Part shown: piece by piece, positions 1 through 6,739 of the stretch | Position numbering within the stretch: position 1 is the first letter of the stretch | How the letters are laid out: each line of letters opens with the position of its first letter | The notes under the pieces: model-generated | Told to the model about the DNA's origin: nothing | Database searches by the model: none | Seen by the model: the letters and a program-made list of their open reading frames with translations, nothing else | NCBI GenBank assembly: GCA_903905685.1 | Contig: CAIVHI010000116.1 | Span: 1-11,445, forward strand | Direction of reading: 5' to 3' | Source of the DNA: an uncultured Bacteroidota bacterium | GTDB taxonomy: Bacteria > Bacteroidota > Bacteroidia > Chitinophagales > Chitinophagaceae | DNA: 11,445 bases | Program-made: the position numbers and the translations under genes

Positions 1-904
1 GTCGGCCTATGATCTTGCGTTTCTGCTCGGGGTCGGTCACGCCGGCCAGCTCACCATAAAATAGGTCTTTGGCATCGATGCCCTTGGTATTGAGGCCGAG
101 CGTCTTGTAGCCATCGAGCACCTGTTGGTATTCATTCTTGCGCAGCAGGCCGTTGTCTACAAAAATGCAAGACAGGTTATCTCCAATGGCTTGGTGAATG
201 AGGGTTGCCGCCACAGTGGAGTCTACCCCACCGCTAAGCGCCATCACCACTTTGCCGTTGCCCACCTGCTTTTTGATGCGTGCCACGGTGTCGGCCACGA
301 AGGCCGAGGGCGTCCAGTCTTGTTGGGCGGCACAAATGCCGTTCACGAAGTTTTGGAGCAAGCGGCGGCCATCGGTACTGTGGGTCACTTCGGGGTGAAA
401 CTGAATGCCGAACACCGGGTGCTTTGCAAAGCCATCGTCAGACCGAAAGGCCGCTACGGGAATGCTGTCGGTATGAGCGATGAGGTGGAACGCCGGGGGT
501 AAACTGCGGATGGTGTCGCTGTGGCTCATCCATACCTGTGTGCCCTGAGATATGCCGTCAAACAGCGGGTCTGTAGAGATTTCCTCCAAGTGGGCGCGGC
601 CATATTCGCGGTGGGCAGACTTGCCCACATCGCCACCATACAGCTTGGCCACCAACTGCGCGCCATAGCACACCGCCAGTACCGGCCATTTGTCGGCCAG
701 TGCCCGTACGTCGGGCAAGGGCGCGCCGGCATCGTTCACAGAGAACGGACTGCCGGAGAGGACGATGCCGCAAATGTCTGCATCGTCGGCCACGGGCTTA
801 GTGCACGGTTGGATTTCGCAATACACATTCAGTTCGCGGATGCTCCGCGCTATCAATTGGGTGTACTGCGACCCAAAATCCAATATTATGATTTTGCTGC
901 TCAT
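1..904 (-). CDS. guaA: GMP synthase (glutamine-hydrolysing), 5' 301 codons; C-terminus beyond window
   Basis: Converts XMP to GMP in the cytosol using ATP and glutamine-derived ammonia, the last step of guanine nucleotide synthesis (EC 6.3.5.2). The 301 visible residues give the class I glutamine amidotransferase domain (about 1-190), with nucleophile Cys79 in CYGAQ and triad partners His170 and Glu172 in FHPEV. The ATP-pyrophosphatase domain follows, with its P-loop SGGVDS at 224-229 and the downstream stretch FVDNGLLRKNE. The dimerisation domain lies outside the window; the family is usually 505-525 residues, so about 60% is present. The ATG at 904-902 is chosen because SKIIILDFGSQYTQLIAR is the canonical N-terminus. 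It sits 3 bases after the stop of the DUF3467 gene, which implies cotranscription and possible translational coupling. All visible catalytic residues are intact. Identification is essentially certain. Confidence 0.97.
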   Translation of the reverse strand, partial: MSSKIIILDFGSQYTQLIARSIRELNVYCEIQPCTKPVADDADICGIVLSGSPFSVNDAGAPLPDVRALADKWPVLAVCYGAQLVAKLYGGDVGKSAHREYGRAHLEEISTDPLFDGISQGTQVWMSHSDTIRSLPPAFHLIAHTDSIPVAAFRSDDGFAKHPVFGIQFHPEVTHSTDGRRLLQNFVNGICAAQQDWTPSAFVADTVARIKKQVGNGKVVMALSGGVDSTVAATLIHQAIGDNLSCIFVDNGLLRKNEYQQVLDGYKTLGLNTKGIDAKDLFYGELAGVTDPEQKRKIIGR

Positions 905-907
905 TTG

Positions 908-1225
908 TTATGCCTGTGCGGGCGGGGTACCGAAATTGAACGGTACTGCCGGCATTTCCTGATCTTTAATGTTTCCGTATTGCGATTCAAAACGCTTCAC
1001 GTTGTCAATGAGGGCCCTCATTACACGCTTGGCGTGTTGGGGCGTCATCACGATGCGTGCTTTCACCTTCGACTTGGGGACATTTGGCATCACATTCACA
1101 AAATCGATCACAAACTCTGCAAACGAATGCGTGATGATTGCCAAATTGGCATATGTGCCATCCGCCACCTCTTCGGTGAGTTCTATATTCAATTGGTTTT
1201 CGGGGACCACCTGTTGTTCCGACAT
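908..1225 (-). CDS. DUF3467 family protein, 105 aa
   Basis: Small soluble protein of unknown function. I recognise DUF3467 from the core TYANLAIITHS, the FVIDFVNVMPNVPKSKVKARI segment (about 35-55) and the TPQHAKRVMRAL helix, features of this family, which is widespread in Bacteroidota. The reading frame stays open upstream to 1405, but that extension (rich in Gly, Arg, Pro and Phe) does not look like this family. I therefore chose the ATG at 1225-1223, giving MSEQQVVPENQLNIEL, a typical family start. The C-terminus is a Pro/Ala-rich tail ending PPAQA. The gene ends 3 bases before guaA (TAA-CAA-ATG), so the two are very likely one operon. A near-consensus -7 promoter element lies 23 bases before the start. 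No catalytic motif or membrane segment is visible. Confidence 0.88.
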   Translation of the reverse strand: MSEQQVVPENQLNIELTEEVADGTYANLAIITHSFAEFVIDFVNVMPNVPKSKVKARIVMTPQHAKRVMRALIDNVKRFESQYGNIKDQEMPAVPFNFGTPPAQA

Positions 1226-1248
1226 AAAGATTTCGATGTTAGAGATTG

Positions 1249-1256
1249 CGAAAGTA
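1249..1256 (-). promoter_or_regulatory. Candidate -7 promoter element for the DUF3467-guaA operon
   Basis: TACTTTCG on the minus strand matches the Bacteroidota -7 consensus TAnnTTTG at 5 of 6 fixed positions. It lies 23 bases before the chosen DUF3467 start, a spacing similar to that of the perfect elements elsewhere in this window. I see no convincing TTTG-type -33 element upstream. Confidence 0.4.
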
Positions 1257-1380
1257 GCAAAAAACAGGGAAAACGGGGCACGAGGATGCACTGGACTCCG
1301 TCGCCGACCGAATGTGCCGCACGCCATCGAAGACAAACCGAAGCCCAACGATTGAAAATCATACACCCGGGTAAAACCCC

Positions 1381-1676
1381 CTACTTGACCCCCCACTCCA
1401 GCCAAAGGCCCCGAACCTTCATGCCAATTCTTTCATCCTCCGCGCAGGGTTTTCTCCAGTCAACACCCGCAAGGCGGTATGCCAGTGGCCGCCCTCCAGC
1501 TTGAGGTCTTCCAATATCAGCGGTACCACATCCTTGCCAAGGGCAATTATCTGAAGGAAGGAGTCATTCACCACTTTGTCGCAGGTGGTTGAGAATACGC
1601 CGGTTTCGTCTTTCCACCTCGCAACCAAGTGCGCGAATTCCCTTTCTATCGTCGAATCGATCGCCGGCATCACCAT
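1381..1676 (-). pseudogene. Small conserved hypothetical gene with apparent -1 frameshift near its 3' end
   Basis: The uninterrupted frame (1676 to 1419) encodes 85 residues: an N-terminal helix with FAHLVARWKDETG, then IIALGKDVVPLILEDL, then HWHTALRVLTGENP. This fits, from memory, a family of about 100-residue conserved hypotheticals with W..ET, IIxxG..x(L/V)PLIL..L and HW..AL..(I/L)TGENPV, followed by an acidic stretch and a WLxWG ending. Here the frame runs after ENP into ARRMKELA and stops. The -1 frame, read from 1446 downward, gives AEDERIGMKVRGLWLEWGVK and a TAG at 1383-1381, which is just the expected tail. Reconstructed length is 98 residues. One base lost in a GCGC(C)GG stretch near 1441-1445 explains it. 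Alternatives are a sequencing error, or real -1 frameshifting at the heptamer A-AAC-CCT (minus strand, 1452-1446). ATG at 1676 or 1670 could start it. Function unknown. Confidence 0.68.
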
Positions 1677-1763
1677 ACCGACAGTCTTAAAATTGAATTA
1701 CAGATATAGGGGTTTTAGGGCCCCGTTCCCACAGTAAAACACCCGCACTGCGTTACACAGAGA

Positions 1764-1798
1764 GTTTCATGGACTGATGTTTGCCGCAAGCATGAAAC
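1764..1798. repeat. Inverted repeat, 8-bp perfect arms, 19-base spacer
   Basis: GTTTCATG at 1764-1771 is the exact reverse complement of CATGAAAC at 1791-1798. The spacer holds a smaller palindrome, TTGC-C-GCAA. It lies between the divergent small hypothetical gene and the C1 peptidase gene, about 85 bases upstream of the peptidase -7 element. No T-run follows on either strand, so it is not a typical intrinsic terminator; it could be an operator or chance. Confidence 0.45.
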
Positions 1799-1884
1799 GG
1801 ATTCCCGAGCACTACAGAGAACATCCAAAAGCGCGAGCCGAGTTCATATTCAAACCCGCCCCCAACTCAACCATCCCATTTCCC

Positions 1885-1892
1885 TATTTTTG
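1885..1892 (+). promoter_or_regulatory. -7 promoter element (TAnnTTTG) of the C1 peptidase gene
   Basis: TATTTTTG matches the Bacteroidota sigma-ABfr-type -7 consensus TAnnTTTG at all fixed positions. It lies 21 bases before the ATG at 1914, implying a leader of roughly 15 bases without a Shine-Dalgarno sequence. No clear -33 TTTG element is seen upstream. Confidence 0.6.
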
Positions 1893-1913
1893 CCCTTCCA
1901 AAAACAACATACC

Positions 1914-3119
1914 ATGAATAAATGCTTCATGCTGGCTATTGCTGCGCTGCCGCTGGCGGCAAGGGCTCAGGACGACCTCATTAAGAAGGTGGAAATGAAC
2001 CATACTTATAGCACGCTCACGCCTGCCAAACCCGATGACTCGTCTAAAAAATACAAATTCGCCGATGTTGTCGATTTGGAACATACCAAGGTGAAAAACC
2101 AGGCCAGCTCGGGCACGTGCTGGAGCTATTCCACCAATTCGTTTTTGGAAAGCGAGATGATTCGCATGGGCAAGGAGCCGGTGGAATTATCGCAAATATT
2201 CAGCGCACATTATGTTTATGTAGAAAAAGCGCGCGACTATGTCAGGATGCACGGCGCGCTGGAATGGGGCGACGGCGGCGAGTGCCACGATGTGCTCAAC
2301 ATGTATGCCAAGTATGGCGCCATGCCTCAGGAGGCCTATACCGGCTTGCAGTATGGCACCAGCAAAAACAAGTTTGCCGAGATGCAGGCCATCCTGAAGG
2401 GTATGCTCAATGCCGTGGTGAGCAACCCCAACGGCACCCTCACCACCTCCTGGGAGAAGGCGTTCAATGCGGTGCTGGATTCCTACTTGGGTTCCATCCC
2501 CGAAAAATTCGAGTGGAAGGGCAAAACCTATACCCCCAAGCAGTTTGCCGAAGAGAAGGTAGGCATTCATGCCGAAGACTATGTGGAACTGTCGTCGTTC
2601 ACCACGGCCCCCTACTACCAAAAAACTATGCTCATGGTGCCCGACAACTGGTCGTTCCAGCAGGTATATAATGTGAAAATGACCGACATTACCGACATCA
2701 TAGACAATGCGCTCGCCAAGGGCTTCACCGTGGCTTGGGCTACCGATGTGAGCGAAAAATATTTCAGTTGGAAGAACGGCGTGGCCTACGTTCCCGAAAA
2801 GGACTACGACGACATGGACGACTCCGAAAAGAAATACATGTTCGACGGCCCCAAGAAAGAGCGGCTCATCACCCCCGAACTGCGCCAAAAGGCATTCGAC
2901 AACTATGGCACCACCGATGACCATGGCATGCACATCGTGGGCGCTGCTGTAGACCAAAACGGGCGCAAGTATTATAAGGTGAAAAACTCTTGGGGTGAAA
3001 AGAACGATTACAAGGGCTACATCTATGTAACTCCCGCATTCGTGCTGTATAAAACCACGGCCATCCTATTGCACAAAGACGGCCTGCCTGTAGGTATCCG
3101 CAAGTCGCTGAACGTGTAG
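1914..3119 (+). CDS. Secreted C1-family cysteine peptidase, bleomycin hydrolase/aminopeptidase C-like (C1B), 401 aa
   Basis: Papain-fold cysteine peptidase, probably acting in the periplasm as an aminopeptidase or general peptidase. Residues 1-19 form a signal peptide (MNKCFMLAIAALPLAARAQ) with likely cleavage after ARA. Catalytic residues by papain logic: Gln63 (oxyanion hole) and Cys69 in NQASSGTCW, His337 in DDHGMHIVG, and Asn358 in KNSWG. The large insertion between Cys and His (about residues 80-330) and the HGMHIVG context fit the bleomycin hydrolase branch rather than classical papain; the size (401) is near that branch's usual 400-450. The frame extends 8 codons upstream to a TTG at 1890, but that codon overlaps the TATTTTTG promoter element, so the ATG at 1914 is the start. 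It converges on comF with only 7 bases between stops. Family assignment is strong; substrate is unknown. Confidence 0.9.
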   Translation: MNKCFMLAIAALPLAARAQDDLIKKVEMNHTYSTLTPAKPDDSSKKYKFADVVDLEHTKVKNQASSGTCWSYSTNSFLESEMIRMGKEPVELSQIFSAHYVYVEKARDYVRMHGALEWGDGGECHDVLNMYAKYGAMPQEAYTGLQYGTSKNKFAEMQAILKGMLNAVVSNPNGTLTTSWEKAFNAVLDSYLGSIPEKFEWKGKTYTPKQFAEEKVGIHAEDYVELSSFTTAPYYQKTMLMVPDNWSFQQVYNVKMTDITDIIDNALAKGFTVAWATDVSEKYFSWKNGVAYVPEKDYDDMDDSEKKYMFDGPKKERLITPELRQKAFDNYGTTDDHGMHIVGAAVDQNGRKYYKVKNSWGEKNDYKGYIYVTPAFVLYKTTAILLHKDGLPVGIRKSLNV

Positions 3120-3126
3120 TCGCCCC

Positions 3127-3834
3127 CTACCCTGCCAATGCAATGGTACCGATGCTGATGCTCAGGCCCGGCACCCCTAACAGGGCTTGGGCGCAAGCCT
3201 CTAGTGTGGCACCGGTGGTCAATACGTCGTCTACCAGCAATACGTGTTTACCGGCTAAGGATTGGGAGTGCCTCACGGCAAATGCAGCCTCCATGTTGGC
3301 CGCCCGCTCGGCGCGGGTCTTTTGGGTTTGGCTCTCGGTGTGGCGGGTGCGCACCAACACCCCATCGAGCACCGGCACACCCAGCACCGCTCCCATGGCT
3401 TCGGCAATGATGATGCTTTGGTTGTAACCCCGTATGCGCTCTTTTTCGGGGTGCAGCGGTACGGCAACGATGTAGTCTACCCCGACGCAAACGCCGGCCT
3501 CTTGCAGGGCATGGCCAAAGCGGGTGCCCAGAAAACGGCCAATGTCTTTTCGATTCCGGTATTTGAGTCCGTGCAGCAGTTGTTGCAACAACCCATCGGG
3601 TACGAAGTAGGCGAATGAAGTGGCGAAAACAAAGGGGATGCGACCAGCCAGCCTTTGGCCGGTTTCGTTGAGGGTGTGGGCGTGATAGCCGGTCTCCGGC
3701 AGCAGCAGTTGGCAACCTAAGCATAGCACGGTTTCAGCCTCTGTGAGTCCGGCTCCGCAGCCCACGCAACATTCCGGAAAAAACAGGTGCATCAAGCCCC
3801 GTTGCAGCCGCTTCCACCACAAAATCCGTTCCAC
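3127..3834 (-). CDS. comF: ComF family protein (phosphoribosyltransferase-like), 235 aa
   Basis: Cytosolic protein of the ComF/GntX family, linked in other bacteria to DNA uptake or to handling of DNA-derived products; its exact reaction is unsettled. The N-terminal zinc finger is visible as paired cysteines Cys23-Cys26 (CVGC) and Cys38-Cys41 (CLGC). The type I phosphoribosyltransferase domain has PLHPEKERIRGYNQS (126-140), the Q.QKTRAERAAN segment (169-180) and the PRPP loop VLLVDDVLTTGAT (198-210). Length is normal for the family. The longest frame starts with GTG at 3834; an ATG at 3792 would begin MHLFFPECC and is a possible alternative, but family members usually have about 10-15 residues before the LFFP..C..C segment, which favours the GTG. 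It is convergent with the C1 peptidase and divergent from tatC. A weak -7-like AATATTTG lies on the minus strand at 3874-3867. Confidence 0.92.
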   Translation of the reverse strand: MERILWWKRLQRGLMHLFFPECCVGCGAGLTEAETVLCLGCQLLLPETGYHAHTLNETGQRLAGRIPFVFATSFAYFVPDGLLQQLLHGLKYRNRKDIGRFLGTRFGHALQEAGVCVGVDYIVAVPLHPEKERIRGYNQSIIIAEAMGAVLGVPVLDGVLVRTRHTESQTQKTRAERAANMEAAFAVRHSQSLAGKHVLLVDDVLTTGATLEACAQALLGVPGLSISIGTIALAG

Positions 3835-3891
3835 GCAATGAATTTAGGGTTTCTCCCACAGGTGTTCAAATATTCTTTTCGGGCGTTGACG

Positions 3892-3899
3892 TACATTTG
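3892..3899 (+). promoter_or_regulatory. -7 promoter element (TAnnTTTG) before tatC
   Basis: TACATTTG is a perfect TAnnTTTG match, 29 bases before the GTG start of tatC in the short comF-tatC divergent region. It probably drives tatC-rpiB and perhaps the genes beyond. The -33 region has no clear TTTG. Confidence 0.6.
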
Positions 3900-3928
3900 C
3901 GCCCACAACAGCCAATCTACAATCGCCC

Positions 3929-4756
3929 GTGAGCATCCTTAAAAAAATCCTGAATTCCAGAAACACCAATCCATCGGGCGAGATGGGCTTTCTGGACCAC
4001 TTGGAAGACCTGCGTTGGCACATCATCCGCAGCTTCCTGGCGGTGGTGATTGGTGCCATTGCGGCCTTCTGCAAGATTGAGTGGATTTTCGACACCATCA
4101 TCCTCGGCCCCGCCCACGATTCCTTCATTTCCTACAAGTGGTTTTGCAATCTCGGCAAGTTTCTGCACATCAATTCTTTTTGTCTCGACAAGGTGAACAT
4201 GTCGTTTCAAAACACCGCCGTTGCGGGGCAGTTCATGATGAGTATGTCGGTGTCGCTCATGGTAGGATTCGTCTGCGCTTTTCCATATATTTTTTGGGAG
4301 TTCTGGCGGTTCGTGAAGCCCGCTTTGAAAGAATCGGAATTGAAACACGCCCGAGGCATCGTGTTTTGGTGCTCGTCCCTGTTCTTCCTTGGCGTTGTAT
4401 TCTCTTACTACATCGTTGTTCCCTACACCATCAACTTTTTCGGTAACTACAGGCTTAGTCCGCTGATTCCCAACATCGTGAAGATGGACGACTACTACGA
4501 TACCGTGAGCACCTTGGTGATAGCCATGGGTGCGGTGTTCGAGTTGCCGGTTATCGTGTTCTTCCTCACCCGCATCGGGCTCATTACGCCGGCCTTCCTG
4601 CGCAAGCAGCGGCGAATGGCGGTACTGGTATTGTTCATCATTGCGGAAATCATCACTCCGCCCGATTTGTTCAGTTGCTTTTTGGTATTCATCCCCCTCT
4701 ACATACTGTTCGAAGTCTCGGTCGCCATCAGCGATCGTGCCACGAAGAAAGGGTAA
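3929..4756 (+). CDS. tatC: Twin-arginine translocase subunit TatC, 275 aa
   Basis: Inner-membrane core of the Tat system, which recognises twin-arginine signal peptides and exports folded proteins with TatA. Visible family landmarks: FLDHLEDLR at 21-29, PYIFWEFWRFVKPALKESE at 119-137 (equivalent to the E. coli APALYKHE region), FELPV at 204-208 and TPPDLFS at 243-249. About six hydrophobic segments are present (near 32-48, 104-121, 144-165, 192-212, 228-242, 250-267). Start is GTG; an ATG at codon 19 would remove a lysine-rich N-terminal stretch typical of Bacteroidota TatC, and the GTG fits the promoter spacing. The first extracytoplasmic loop (about 50-100) is longer than in E. coli and has Cys73 and Cys85. 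No tatA is in the window. rpiB follows after 33 bases. Confidence 0.97.
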   Translation: MSILKKILNSRNTNPSGEMGFLDHLEDLRWHIIRSFLAVVIGAIAAFCKIEWIFDTIILGPAHDSFISYKWFCNLGKFLHINSFCLDKVNMSFQNTAVAGQFMMSMSVSLMVGFVCAFPYIFWEFWRFVKPALKESELKHARGIVFWCSSLFFLGVVFSYYIVVPYTINFFGNYRLSPLIPNIVKMDDYYDTVSTLVIAMGAVFELPVIVFFLTRIGLITPAFLRKQRRMAVLVLFIIAEIITPPDLFSCFLVFIPLYILFEVSVAISDRATKKG

Positions 4757-4789
4757 GGGCTTAAGAATCAACTCATTAAAAAATCGCTC

Positions 4790-5239
4790 ATGCAGGAAAT
4801 AGTTTTTGACTCGTCACTGCCCATCGCCATCGGCTCCGACCATGCCGGCATCGACTACAAAACCGAAATCATCGCCGTTCTCGAAAAAGCCGGCCTGTCC
4901 ATTGCCGACCAAGGCACGTATACCCACGAGAGTTGCGACTATCCCGACTATGCCCATGCCGTGGCCCGCATGGTGGAAACCGGCGAGGCAGCCGTAGGCA
5001 TCCTGATATGCGGCAGCGGCAACGGAGTCTGCATGGCCGCCAACAAGCATGCCTCCATAAGGGCCGCACTCTGCTGGGCCGACGAAATTGCCCCCTTGGC
5101 CCGCAGCCATAACGATGCCAACGTCATCTGCCTACCCGCACGATTCGTCACCCTGGCTGCGGCCGAAAACATGGTGGAGCTGTTTTTGACGACGCCTTTT
5201 GAAGGGGGCCGCCACCAACGCCGGGTGGAAAAAATATAA
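4790..5239 (+). CDS. rpiB: Ribose 5-phosphate isomerase B (RpiB/LacA/LacB family), 149 aa
   Basis: Interconverts ribose 5-phosphate and ribulose 5-phosphate in the non-oxidative pentose phosphate pathway (EC 5.3.1.6), cytosolic. Conserved sites in order: GSDHAG with Asp17-His18, DYPDYA at 50-55, catalytic-base Cys74 in ICGSGNG (74-79), NKH at 85-87, SHNDANV at 106-112 with the ring-opening His107, Arg117, and the C-terminal phosphate-binding GGRHQRR (139-145). The phosphate-loop version is CGSGNG rather than the E. coli CGTGIG, as is common in this phylum. Length is typical (about 145-155). The ATG follows the tatC stop by 33 bases, so the two are probably cotranscribed. A related allose-6-phosphate isomerase activity cannot be excluded from sequence. 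Confidence 0.95.
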   Translation: MQEIVFDSSLPIAIGSDHAGIDYKTEIIAVLEKAGLSIADQGTYTHESCDYPDYAHAVARMVETGEAAVGILICGSGNGVCMAANKHASIRAALCWADEIAPLARSHNDANVICLPARFVTLAAAENMVELFLTTPFEGGRHQRRVEKI

Positions 5240-5323
5240 CCTGGTGCCGCCGGCAGTCGGGCAATGTCCGCCGTCAGCATTTTGATTTTTATTTCTCCTT
5301 ACATTGCCCCAAAATTTTTCAGC

Positions 5324-6709
5324 ATGTCACGCAACGTCACTATACTCGGAGCCGGCTTGGTGGGCTCCCTACTTTCCGTTATACTTCGCAAGCAAGGCTA
5401 CGCCGTAGACCTTTACGAACGCCGTCCAGATATGCGGGCCGCCCATATGTCGGCAGGCAAATCGATCAACCTGGCCACCAGTGCCCGTGGTTGGAAGGCA
5501 TTGGAACTGGCCGGCCTGAAAGACGAAATCATGGACCTCGCCATACCCATGTATGGCCGCCAACTGCATTTTCAGGACGGGAGTACGGCGTTTCAACCCT
5601 ACTCCAAAAACAATGAAGCCATTTATTCCGTGAGTCGCGGCGAGCTCAACAAACGGTTGATGACACTGGCCGAGAAGCACGGGGTCAAGCTCCATTTCGA
5701 GCACAAGTGTACGCATGTGGATGTTGCCAACAACGTTGCCGACTTTCAACGCGCCGACAAATCCGCAACCTCGGTAAAGTCTGACTTGATGTTTGGTGCC
5801 GACGGCGCTTTCTCCGCCCTGCGCGAAAGCTATACCCACATGAGCCGCGTGAACTGCGATCAAGTATATTTGGACTACGGCTATAAAGAACTCGCTATCT
5901 TGCCCGGCAAAAACGGGGAGTGGATGATGGAGAAAAACGCGCTCCATATTTGGCCGCGCGGCAATTACATGCTTATTGCCCTGCCCAATACCGACAAAAC
6001 GTTTACCTGTACGCTGTTCATGCCTTTCGAAGGGCCGGTATCATTCGCAAACCTCAAGACCGAAGCCGATGTGACCAAATTCTTCGACGAGCAGTTTGCC
6101 GATGCCAAGGCGCTTATGCCCGAATTGCTACACGATTTCTTTAACAACCCCACATCGGCATTGGTGACCATGCGCGTAAGCAAGTGGCACCATGAAGACA
6201 AAAACGCACTAATTGGCGATGCAGCCCATGCCATCGTGCCCTTCTACGGTCAAGGCATGAATGCGGGCTTCGAGGACTGCAGCGTGCTGCTGTCGCTTAT
6301 GGAAGCGCATGGCGACGACTGGAAAACCATACTGGAGCATTATGAGGTGAAAAGAAAGCCCAACGGGAATGCAGTAGGACAGCTTGCATTGCTTAACTTT
6401 GTGGAAATGAGGGACAAAGTGGGCGACCCAATGTTCCTCGAACGCAAAAAAGTTGAAAAGGAGTTGGGGAAACTGTTTCCGGAGCAATTTGTGTCGGTTT
6501 ATGAAATGGTATCCTTTAGCCACATCCCTTATGATACGGCCATTAGTTGCATTGAGAACCAAGATGCATTGCTGGCCCAAATCATGAGCAGGGGTAATTT
6601 CTTTGACAACATCACCACCGATGGTTTTACTGCCGAACTGGAGAATTGGGTTTCCGATTACCATGCCGCAGTGAGCCGGTTGGATTTTGGAACGGGTGCC
6701 ACAATATAG
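5324..6709 (+). CDS. kmo: Kynurenine 3-monooxygenase (FAD-dependent), 461 aa
   Basis: Hydroxylates L-kynurenine to 3-hydroxykynurenine with NADPH and O2 (EC 1.14.13.9), in tryptophan catabolism and, in some Bacteroidota, de novo NAD synthesis via quinolinate. Seen: FAD Rossmann motif GAGLVG (9-14), ERRPD (32-36), GKSINLA (45-51), the GADG motif (158-161), and FAD-binding GDAAHAIVPFYGQGMNAGFED (298-318), very close to eukaryotic KMO. By eye, Arg79, Tyr93, Asn358 and Tyr393 align with substrate-binding Arg84, Tyr98, Asn369 and Tyr404 of Pseudomonas fluorescens KMO. The C-terminal part is shorter and less hydrophobic than the human membrane anchor, so it is probably soluble. The frame extends upstream to 5264, but MSRNVTILGAG is the natural start. 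Leader after rpiB is 84 bases with a weak TTTG/TACATT pair (5281-5306) that may be a promoter. No other kynurenine-pathway gene is in the window. Confidence 0.95.
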   Translation: MSRNVTILGAGLVGSLLSVILRKQGYAVDLYERRPDMRAAHMSAGKSINLATSARGWKALELAGLKDEIMDLAIPMYGRQLHFQDGSTAFQPYSKNNEAIYSVSRGELNKRLMTLAEKHGVKLHFEHKCTHVDVANNVADFQRADKSATSVKSDLMFGADGAFSALRESYTHMSRVNCDQVYLDYGYKELAILPGKNGEWMMEKNALHIWPRGNYMLIALPNTDKTFTCTLFMPFEGPVSFANLKTEADVTKFFDEQFADAKALMPELLHDFFNNPTSALVTMRVSKWHHEDKNALIGDAAHAIVPFYGQGMNAGFEDCSVLLSLMEAHGDDWKTILEHYEVKRKPNGNAVGQLALLNFVEMRDKVGDPMFLERKKVEKELGKLFPEQFVSVYEMVSFSHIPYDTAISCIENQDALLAQIMSRGNFFDNITTDGFTAELENWVSDYHAAVSRLDFGTGATI

Positions 6710-6739
6710 GCCACCTTCAAAAAGCTACGAACCACTGCA

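Noticed and set aside
1226..1405. N-terminal extension of the DUF3467 reading frame up to 1405
   Set aside because: The extra 60 residues do not resemble the family, and a near-consensus promoter element lies within them.
521..1504. Long plus-strand open frame (327 codons) across the guaA start, the DUF3467 gene and the frameshifted gene
   Set aside because: It is antisense to guaA and DUF3467, both clearly recognisable, and its translation is rich in His, Arg and Cys with no family resemblance.
2187..2957. 256-codon minus-strand open frame inside the C1 peptidase gene
   Set aside because: It is antisense to a gene with an intact catalytic set, and its translation is His/Val/Gly-rich shadow coding.
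3917..4771. 284-codon minus-strand open frame opposite tatC
   Set aside because: It mirrors the whole of tatC, whose motifs are intact; the translation is His/Glu/Asn-rich with no domain pattern.
5240..5323. Possible rho-independent terminator between rpiB and kmo (GC-rich stretch followed by TTTTGATTTTTATTT)
   Set aside because: The GC-rich part gives only imperfect direct repeats such as GCCGCCGGCAG and TCCGCCGTCAG; I could not draw a stable hairpin directly before the T-rich stretch.
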